Shown here: positions 44,841 through 54,400 of the stretch, one piece after another
How the letters are laid out: every line of letters begins with the position of its first letter
Numbering within the stretch: the first letter of the stretch is position 1
DNA from: Symsagittifera roscoffensis
Taxonomy: Eukaryota > Xenacoelomorpha > Acoela > Convolutidae
DNA: 64,000 nucleotides
Direction of reading: 5' to 3'
NCBI RefSeq assembly: GCF_963678635.1
Contig: NC_087068.1
Coordinates: forward strand, 43,235,649 to 43,299,648
Notes under the pieces: model-generated
Databases searched by the model: none
What the model saw: the letters and a program-made list of their open reading frames with translations, nothing else
Told to the model about the DNA's origin: nothing
Translations under genes and position numbers: made by a program

Positions 44841-46960
44841 AGTGTTCAACTTGGGTCGACATATAAAAGAAATAAATAACTTTATCAGATCAATCAAATT
44901 AATTGCGAAAAAAATTTTAATGGTTAAAATTTTAGATTTTTTTATCGGATGCGCAAGCCGACGCGCGAAACTGGATATATGAAATTACCTCAAAGAACAT
45001 GAACCTCAAAGAACAAGGTCGACATATAAAAGAAATAAATAACTTTATCAGATCAACCAAATTAATTGCGAAAAAAATTTTAATGGTTAAAACTTTAGAT
45101 TTTTTTATCGGATGCGCAAGCCGACGCGCGAAGCTGGATATATGAAATTACCTCAAAGAACATGAACCAACTAATTCAAATTATCATTTGAAATGATAAA
45201 AAAATGGAAACAAAAAAAACTATTATCACTAATTGAACTCAAGGTTACACAGTGGTTGTCGAGTTTTCGAATCCGTGCTCGCTGTTTCGAAATAGTTAAT
45301 AAAAAGGTCAATACAGAAAACGAACTCGTCGTTTTTTTTCAGAGTCCCTCGGAAAATTTGCAATAGACTCTTGCAAAACTATAGTTTCGTGATATAAGCT
45401 ACAAAACGATGTAGAAGAACAAGATGAAGAAGAATGAAAAGATGGAAAAAACTTAGATAAACTTTTTTCGCTAAGAAACCAGTCGGTCGGCCTTGATGAT
45501 TTTCAGCAAAAACTCTTTTTTTCACATGCCCTTGATTTGAAAATCAATTATCTTGATTTGAAAACAATCAAAATCCATGGCTTCGTAGAAATTTTTCTGA
45601 AAGACAAATTAAATTTTAAAATATTCAAATTTCCCAGATTTTAAAAGCTCTTCTGTTAGTCAACTGTAGCAAAGAAAGTTCCATAGAAAACTCCTGAGTG
45701 AATTGAAATCATTTTATCTTCCAAAGGTTTTCGTCTATCTTTTGAGAGAACTTTTGTTACCTCTTCAATTTATTTTTACCAGTGACAATGTTGGGTTAAT
45801 AAGTGGAGTGGATGTGATAAAGCTATAAATGAGAACGAAACTGAGAGCATCGTTCTTCAAGAAGTTGGAAAGCACGATCTTTGGCTATTGGGCCGGGAAA
45901 AAATCTTGGGTAAAAAACATAGCAGTAAGAGCGATGGATTTTGATCTCAAGAGAAATATGCGAGCAAAGGCTGTCTTCCAGTACTTAACCCACCATACGA
46001 GGCAAGATACTCTCAAGATGTTACATTAGATACCCTTTATTTTTTCAAAGGTTACTTGAATATCAAATTAACTTGTACTTCCTGGTGAGTACTTGTACTT
46101 CCTGGTGATGATTGAGGATGTTTACGTACTGTTATGTGCAAAATCAAATATTTGTTGACAAACCTGCAATTTTTTGGGCAAGAAGCAAATTGAGAGGAAA
46201 ATCAAACTCCGCTAACAATAAAAACATGTTTCGGAAATGCGAAGCAGAAATTGAGTCGACTGCGAACAGCATGGGCACGCTCTTTTCTACGAACAACTAT
46301 ATTGTATCTGTACTGATCCGAAATGACGAAGCATCAATCTCATAAGTTCACGTGAATGACAAAGATGAGATAGTTTCATTGAAGTTTCATGCTGTTAAAA
46401 GAAAATTGGTGCATCGTTTATTGGTGCTTTAAAGTCTTGAGGCTATGATATAAATGAAAAAATGTCGCCGAAAAACAAAATACAGAATAGGGTTCAAAGT
46501 CAACTTTTATTGATCAAACTGGAAGAAAATATATCTACAGAGAATAAACTGTTGAATCACAGCCTAAATCCTACATGATTTTTTTTTGGTTTGTTTGAGT
46601 AAATGAGACAGTAAACTTCATTGCACAATCGAGAGGGAGAAATCTAAATTTTGCGAGAAGATTTAATTAGCAAGGTATGTTTGAGTTTCTTTTTGAAATT
46701 ACCGCAATTATTTTTGACTTTTTTCAGATTACTTATGTTACAGTAAAAGAAATTTTCGATTGATAATTTTTTCAGTAGTTGTTCAGATGCCCCGCCCGTG
46801 AGTTCGCGAACTGTCTTCATTCGGGTTGTGCGTTCGTGACCGGCAAACGACCAAGACATGTGTTCACTTGGAACTCAATTTTTAAATATAAAGTTAGTCC
46901 TGCCTAAGAGTTCGCGGGCAGTTTCGAATCAGGTTGTGATTACGTAACCGGCTATGACCG
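44841..46960 (+). repeat. Tandem segmental duplication, copy 2
   Basis: Second copy of 43190-44830, longer because of a 163-bp internal duplication at its start and extra sequence at about 46225-46440. The exon-like frames of copy 1 are interrupted here; another frame (45829-46029) is open but has no recognised motif. Confidence 0.78.
44854..45169 (+). repeat. 163-bp near-perfect direct tandem duplication
   Basis: Units at 44854-45016 and 45017-45169 each start ggtcgacatataaaagaaat and contain ggatgcgcaagccgacgcgc and 'tacctcaaagaacatgaacc'. Only a few differences, so this is much younger than the surrounding duplication. Confidence 0.88.
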
Positions 46961-48060
46961 AGCATCAAGTAGCTTCGTTAATCTCATTTTGCTATTCTAC
47001 GGAATTCTTTTCAATTAACCTAATTTCTTACTTTTCATTTTTTAAACATACTAGTAAATGTCATAAATAACTTTTTTTTAAAAAAAAGGACAATTCATAT
47101 TTTATTTCAACCTAAATTTTTTCTAAAATTAGTATTTCTTCTTTTAACACTTTTTTGATGTTTTTTTTTTCGTAGGTTTTTCTTTGGTTTTCTCTAATAA
47201 GACAGAACGCTATGAGACAAAACTCGAGGCCGATGAAATCATTAAGATAAGTCAGTATTGGAGAGGGAAATTTTTTTTGTAGGATGTATATTTATTGTCA
47301 GAAAAATTAGATCAATTGCAAGTTATGTTCAGAAAATTCGATAAGACTTTTTTAGCTATAATCTCAGCTGAATTATAATTACAAAACGGACAAGATAGTA
47401 ATATTTTCTTTTTTGATGGATATAAAAAGTTTGAAATTTTTTGCAAAAAAAAAAGATGCAAGCTGTGGAGAATTTCAGTAAGAAAAATTCTAAATCATAC
47501 AATGCTGAGAAAAAATTTGTTGATAATAAATTGCACATTTTACTATTAGAGATTTGGAAAAAAAACAAATAAGGATTATACTTACCACAGTATACAACTA
47601 CCCTAACTCTACTAAACAGACAACTTTAGAAAAATTAGCAAACTATATCTGTTCTTCTTTTTCTACTTGCTGACAATACAATGTGGTGTGAAGGGACTTC
47701 AACATCAATACTCTGTGTGAAACTAAGAAGTCAATTGATTTAATTTAAAGGTTTTTGGTCAACAAAGTTAGCTTGTTCAACCAAAAGCGACCTACCAGGA
47801 AGACGCATAACTCAAAGTCTTGCTTGCAATTTTCTCCAGTAGCCAATAGAAGCTATTTGGAATAATAAAAATTTTTATTACAAAACAGTATGCAATGAAG
47901 CGTAAACAGTAACAACAGAAATGAGTTAGATACGACAAACTTACTAAGAAAACGGCTAAAACTGAAAACATTTTGTTCGAAAATCAATTGATAGACTAAT
48001 AAATACACTGACCATCGAATTTGATAAAAAAACAACAAGGAGTGTACTAAAGAGTTTTTT
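46961..48060. other. Intergenic, nothing recognised
   Basis: AT-rich with long A and T runs; open frames here are low complexity on both strands. Confidence 0.4.
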
Positions 48061-48061
48061 T

Positions 48062-49900
48062 TTTAAATTGACGAAACTTCAAATTAAAAATGTAGCAGCA
48101 AAAAACGGGATGATTCAAATTTTTAATAACACTGCTGGCGCCGTGGACAAAAAAATTAAAACTTTGGTACAAAATAAGTTTAAAAAATGTTTATCAAAGA
48201 AAAAAGAAAAAATAGCCAAGGCGGATAGTAAACAGTTTTTAAAAGTACTGAACAAAATCAAAGGTTAAAAAAATAAAAAATTTGGGGAAATGTCGATTAA
48301 GGAACTGAATAATTTGATGAGTTCTTCCAATAATAGGGGAGAAACTTTTTAACCGTTTAAACAATGAAAAACCCAAATTAGATCATCACAGTCAGTCACT
48401 CAATGTACCTCAAACCACTAACACTAAATAAGCAGGAAGCTTGAAAAGTCTTGGGTTTGACTAACTTAAAAATTAGTCGCGAAATGTAAAGTATAAATTC
48501 TTTTTTTCTTAAAACAGATTTTATGGGCTATAGTACTAACTCTTTCAAAAAAACTTTCAGTAAAATTTTCTCTTACTGTTTTCCCAATTTAATGAAGTTA
48601 GCAAAAGTTTTCACATTGTATAAATATGGGAAATTTTTTGATCCATCAAAAATTGGTCAACTTCTTTGCTACCATTCATTGATAAATTGTTTGAAAAACT
48701 CATGCATAACAATTTTTTAATAGGTTTAGTTTGTTCTAAAAAGATCAGTTTGACTTTTGTAACGGTGGAGTATTGGAAGGGAATTAAACAGTATTTACAA
48801 CCAATCAGTAACAACTCAGTGTACGTTTGTGGACCATGTAAAGGCGTTTGACCCAGTTTAATAATATATCTTGATTTCGAAATAAAATGCGTAATGATGA
48901 GGAGATTCAATACTGCAACTAATTGAATCTAATCTCAGTAACCGCAATCAGTTTTTATTAAGTAATCAAGGGAAGTCTGATTCGTGAACAATTGCATTTG
49001 GATACCACAGTGCTCAGTCCTCGGACCGCTTTCGCTCATAAGTTCTTCAACGATATAGCAGTCAATTTAGATAGTTCAGAAACTTTTTTTTATATGATAC
49101 TTCAATTAGTACAACTACAGAAAAAAAGCGTTGAAGGCACTCCATCAAAAAACTTAAAACACAACTGAAAAATGGTTAATCAATAATGAGCTTACCCTAA
49201 GCACAGATCAAACTAAGAGAGTTTATTTCCAAAAAATTAACAGGAACCAATCAAAAGTTTCTCAAGAGAAATTAAGTAATGAAATGTTTGAGTGCAGAAA
49301 AATTTTCCGCTACCATGGTTAAGTTCTGGACAAAAATTCGAATTTCGCAGATCATACAAATTTGTTGCATAAAAAACTCACAAGGTTGGATTGAGAAAAA
49401 TTTTGTCAATCAAACATCTTGTCCAGATATATAAAACGTATGCAAAACCTCTTATTAATTACGATGTTTTGACATATTGATTCAAAAACAAAACAGAAAT
49501 TGATGTAATAGATCAAAAATTGAAAAGTTAATTCAAAGTCCTGTTTGGAATCCGTACATATCAGTCAGTAAAAGATACTGGAGTAAAAAGAAACCGGTTT
49601 ATGCAAAAGAACTGCATTTATGTGAGTTATTGAAAACATTGTCAAAAATTTTATAGAAAAAAGTCCTGTTCAATTTCGATACGTTTTTGGAAATGAAAAA
49701 AAACAGACCCAATTACAGGCTCGGAAGGTTGCAGTAGCTACGTATAACATCTCTTTAGATACAATTTTTTCAAGGCTGTGTTATAAAATACCACCCAAGC
49801 TATATACGTTAGATTTAGATAACATCTGACACTCTTCATGAACTGAACGATTTCAACCAAACTTTTTTGAAATGCCATAACATAGATAATAAAAAAACTA
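48062..49900 (+). mobile_element. Dead LINE fragment (copy E)
   Basis: Linker-like basic frame at 48068-48268 (KKEKIAKADSKQFLKVLNKI); RT start FPNLMKLAKVFTLYKYGKFF (about 48577-48640); a KAFDPV remnant (about 48841); VPQCSVLGPLS in the PQGSVLGPLLF position (about 49000-49035); a thumb block TEKWLINNELTLSTDQTKRV (about 49160-49220); FRYHG...LDKNSNFADH (about 49303-49350); and distal hydrophobic blocks. Broken by numerous stops and frameshifts. Motif order is that of APE-type LINEs, and it resembles copy D. Confidence 0.68.
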
Positions 49901-50198
49901 GCTACAAAGATATAACTTTAACCTGTCTAGGCGATTGAAGTGTATCATTTTTTTTCTCGTTGCGTTACTTTCCATTTTGCTGTGACGCACTCATTTTTTT
50001 AGCGAATTAATTCAATTGATTTTTTTGATTTAGTTAAAAATGGTAATGAGACATTTATTGTTCTCAAATCATGTTCGACTAAAATATTAACTCTTTTTTC
50101 CTCTCAGAGATACCTGAAAACGGATCTGTAAATGGTGACCACCCAGGCAGTTGTAATTTTCCTTAAGTCTCATTTTGTGAACTTTTGTCTTTTCTTTC

Positions 50199-50297
50199 TG
50201 AAAATGGGCTCTTTTTCCTCCCCGAACAATGCGAACAGTAATTTCACTAGTAAAAAATTGCAGGTGGGGGGGGGGAAGGAAAAAGAGCCTGAAAATG
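50199..50297. mobile_element. MITE with perfect 8-bp target duplication, copy 1
   Basis: The 83-bp element (50207-50289) has inverted termini ggctctttttcctcccc and its near-complement ggggaaggaaaaagagcc, and is flanked on both sides by tgaaaatg (50199-50206, 50290-50297). An 8-bp duplication points to a hAT, P or Merlin-like transposase. The termini start GG, not the CA(G) usual in hAT. No coding. Confidence 0.85.
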
Positions 50298-50326
50298 TTT
50301 TTATCATTTTTATTATAAAGAAAGTG

Positions 50327-50542
50327 TCAGTGTTTTGTAGGCTCTAATTGAAAAAATTTTGGATAATTTCCCACAATCAAAGCACTATTCTCTCTCGCCA
50401 TCCACATTTTGAAGTTGGGAGCGTACGTGTCATTGAAGAGTTGATTTGACAAAGCGACAGCGTCTTGAAATCCGAAGGAGTACAGAATCGAAAGAGTATT
50501 GCGCAGAAGTCTTGTAGAAAATTGTAATCTTACAGTGGATAA
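50327..50542 (-). pseudogene. Possible M1 aminopeptidase C-terminal exon fragment
   Basis: A minus-strand frame bounded by stops reads TRLLRNTLSILYSFGFQDA, then SNQLFNDTYAPNFKMWM, ending QLEPTKH. The spacing LLR..L...FG..DA...S..LF resembles the helical C-terminal domain of M1 aminopeptidases (N/ERAP type). It looks protein-like in codon use but I could not find neighbouring exons. A weak acceptor (tttctacaag) lies within. It sits just downstream of the alpha-glucosidase gene on the same strand. It may be a gene fragment, or an exon whose partners lie outside or were missed. Confidence 0.33.
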
Positions 50543-50958
50543 CTACCTGGAGTTGTACGTGGCCGCTTAAATTCCATGATGCTTCAATTAAGTATGAATA
50601 CGCTCACAGAGCCAACCCGGCTCGGATATCCGCCCGAATTAATTTCAATCAAGTAAATGAATAAAATATTGCATCACTAGAAGCAAAATGTATCACTTTG
50701 AGATTGGACTTGCGGGAAAATGATGTAAAAAACTACAATACAAAAAATTTTGAAAGTTGATCAATTCAGATAAATAGCAGTCAAAATTTTCAGAGCGTCT
50801 CATTGGTGTAAGTTCATGTCGGATCTCTCAAGTTTTTTCAACAAATGAAAACTATAAAACAAAAATGAATTGAAAATTTACTGTGAAACGCTAATAAATA
50901 TCTATTTTTGGAATAAATAAATCTGTTTTCAGAGAGTCGATAAAATTATGCGCTGGTT

Positions 50959-51478
50959 TCACTCACTTGTGAAAAAGAAAATGTTAAGCTTCTTTCTAAG
51001 GTTGATTCCCAATTTTTCCACGACTAAGGCCCCTGTTTTTCCATCTCTATACTTGTCCGATTCTTTCGTGAATTGGTCTACGTAAACTGAGACAAATGAG
51101 TCCATGCCATGTACTTTAATCTTATCCAAGACCGGAACGTCTTTATGCGTGTCTTTCCTGATTTCAGTTTTGAGCACCCAGCCGCTTTGTTTGCCCATTA
51201 TTCTGTGGAAAAAGAACTTGACATAGGTGAACTTTCCCTTTCCTAGATCAGTTTCGCCATCGTCCCAGAAGAAGTGTCCAGAACCCTCGTTGGCTTCTAT
51301 GGGCATGAAGATCTCCATGGTGAGGGAATTCTTCCGTGCGTCTGTCAAAGTGAGTTCCGGTTTCTGACTCACGAGTAAACTTCCCGCTTTGACGAACAGA
51401 GGTAGTTTAGAGAGGGGTGCCTGCACTGTGTAGTACTTGCCTCCTTGGAAAGTGTCAGATGGGTTCTCAAGAGCATAC
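50959..51478 (-). CDS. Alpha-glucosidase exon 8
   Basis: Acceptor ttgtttccag; completes the Trp codon split by intron 7. Encodes the distal beta domains (ALENPSDTFQGGKYY, PLFVKAGSLLVSQKPELTLT, FFWDDGE). Ends ...KLNIFFFTSE and TGA. A strong donor-like aa|gtgagt overlaps the last codons, so a further exon cannot be excluded. Confidence 0.88.
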
Positions 51479-54400
51479 CTGGAAACAATGAGTTTGTCAA
51501 AGACACTTGCAAAACTGGGCAAACCGGATCCAAACACAACATCTTAAATAAAGTCTCTCAATGGATTTTGTTAAGTTTTAAACTTAATTGTGTGGCTCTT
51601 TTTCCTATCCCCCCTCGCACGAACATGAATTTTATTGTGCAACGAGTGGTTTTACAAGGACAGTTATGAAGACCAAATATGTTTGTCATAACCTAATTAG
51701 TCCGTATGTAAATTTTCATAACTATCTAGCAATGTGAAGAAAAATTTTCCTGTAAAATTGTGCTGGTGGGGGGGAAAGGAATAAGAGCCAATTGTGTTTG
51801 TGGGGTGTCCCAGAACTCGTGCTAGACTAATATATGATCGCAAAAAAACAGTCTTTACTGCGGTGTTCATTCCTATCCAGTTTTTCATGAGTCATAGAAG
51901 ATGGTCGACTTAAGGCACTGTTTAGAATCTGAATTCTCTATTTATGGCAAAGGTATGGTTGCAAATTTTCCTATAATGATTGTGCTAAAGTTTGAAACGC
52001 CATATTCTGTTACTAATTGAATTGGTACATGTGTGATATAGATGCCCCAAGAAGTTGAAATGGTCTCCAATTTAAATTACAGAGAGCCCCCAAAGTTGTT
52101 AAATTTAAAATTTATAGGTGAAAGCAGCATATAAGTTCACATAAACCAAATGCGGTCAATTAATTTGTATGAATAAACTGAAAAACGATTAAGCGTCTCA
52201 TGTTTATTATTTAATGGATGTATTTGCGTACAATTTGCTAAATGAGGGACAGCTCCCTCTAAATTACACCATTATAATAATTACGACTTCAAAAATTTCC
52301 GCCCTGAGACACTTTATTTCTTAATTATCTACCCGTAATCGGCCTTAATTAACTACCCGTAATGTAACTGCCCGAAAAAAAATTATAATTGTTATGACAA
52401 TTAACATGCTGACTGCTAACCAGTAGCTGTCTTTGGGGAAGTAAGCGGACACTTGAGTTGCGCCCTCGTCTAGTACTGGGACGACCATGATTGCAGACCC
52501 CCACAGGAACTGGGTGTCTATGGGGTGGGTGTTCTCGTCCTCGATGAAGTCGAAGGCTAGAGCAGTGGACACTGTGGAACCCTCAGTGGCCGCCAGATAC
52601 AGTTCCGCATATAGGTAGGGCAGGTAGCTGTATCTAAACTCAATAAACACGCCAAGGCTTATTGAATTGTCTAAGAAATGTTGCTACAAAATTATGGACA
52701 AATTTGACTATTGGCAGGAACGTACAAAAAAGACAAAACTGTCTTATTTACAGTTAGTTCCATTTTTTTAAACTTCGAACATTTCAATTTCGCCTTGCAT
52801 TTTACTAACAATGGCTGAACAACAATTTTGTCTTGTATCTTTTCTAAAATGGCTGAACTGCAATTGTTTATAGGGTTATAAACGAAGACTAAAGATTAAA
52901 GTATCGAAAAAGGTCATGAAAGTGATGGTTACCTGAGAAGTGCGTAGTGCTTCATGTTCTGTATGGCATCGGAGGACCATACAGCCGGGTCCTGGTCCTT
53001 GGCGGCGATGTCGTTGTGGTTCCTGAAGAAGGTGTAGAAGGCGCCCATCTGCATCCAGCGGGTGCACAACTCCTCAGTCGTATCCTGCAGGAAGCCACAG
53101 ATATCCGCACCTGAAAGGTCAATTAAAAGTTACGTCAGTACAGGGCGGTGAAATCTAGTTTTTAGGCTCGTGGGAGTGGTTTCCACTCCAACGAGGTCAA
53201 AGGAAGAAAAGGATCTAATTTGGATACTACTGCTAAAATGGATAGCACACGATCGACCATACACTTTCATAGTAATGACAGCTAGGCTTCTGATATTACT
53301 AATTCAAGCCTCTTAACCTAATACCTCTACTTAAAATGCCACTAGATCATAAATTTTAGGGGAAGTTTGGAGTTTTCAACGACCTCAGTTAAAAGAAAGT
53401 TAATTAGCATTGTCTGTAACTCTGATTGCTATATTGAAGGCAATCCAATATCTCGACCAGTCAGTTAAGGCTGAAAAAAAAACAATAGCAAAAAAGAAAA
53501 TATTATTTCAAGCACTTTCGACTTGGAATGTAATTTTATATCTAATTTCAAAAATTATTATTTTAGACTGAGAATGAAAAAAAAATTAGGTGACTCTGCG
53601 TACAGAATGGCAATAAAGTTGCATGGATATGTATATGTAAGGTATGTGTATGTTAGGTAATATATATGAATATATTATGTATCTTACCAGTGAAGCTGAT
53701 TCCAAACAGATTAGTGTTGATAGTCGACGCAATACTATATTTCAGGTCATCCCACGAGGCAAAATTGTCGCCAGTCCAGTGGCCCACATACCGTCCAGAG
53801 CTCATGAAGGTGCTCCTGGAAATGATCACGTTTCTTTTACCCGGGAAGATCTTTTCCAGCCCATGTTTCGTGGCTATTCCTTCTGTATGTCCGTACATAT
53901 TGTGCAAATTGTAATGGATTCCAGCTTCTTGTTTTGCGGATTGGCAGATGGTTTTGGTTTGAAGAGCGCCACAAATGGAAGGTGTGTAAGGCGGGCTCTC
54001 GTATGTGTTCGAGGAGCACCCACTGGTCGATCCGTCCACGAAATTGGAAGGTTCGTTCATGTCTATCCACACTCCGTCATATGGGATCTGTGCGTGGTAG
54101 TTTTGCATCTGAGTTGTCCAGAATTCGTCAATGCGGCTGCTGGTGAAATCGGGGTAGTGGACTAGACCTAAAAAATCTTAATCATTTTTTTAGTGGTCTA
54201 GACCTGAAAAACATTCATCATGAATTGACTTGGAGCACAATTTTTACATGTTTGTATGCTTGATTGAAAAAATAGATATGTACTTTGGTAATCTAGATTA
54301 ATTTCTTTGTTAATGCTTATCTAAATGAATTCAATATTCAATATAAATTATCGCAAGAGTAAAAAGTATAAACTGGGATGAGACAGTTTTTATTGATAAA

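Noticed and set aside
46112-46345. 77-codon frame in duplication copy 2
   Set aside because: No counterpart frame in copy 1 and no known motif; likely chance.
50132-50347. 71-codon plus-strand frame
   Set aside because: Contains the 83-bp MITE and a G run; not coding.
53644-54165. 173-codon plus-strand frame
   Set aside because: Antisense to alpha-glucosidase exon 5, which carries the catalytic residues.
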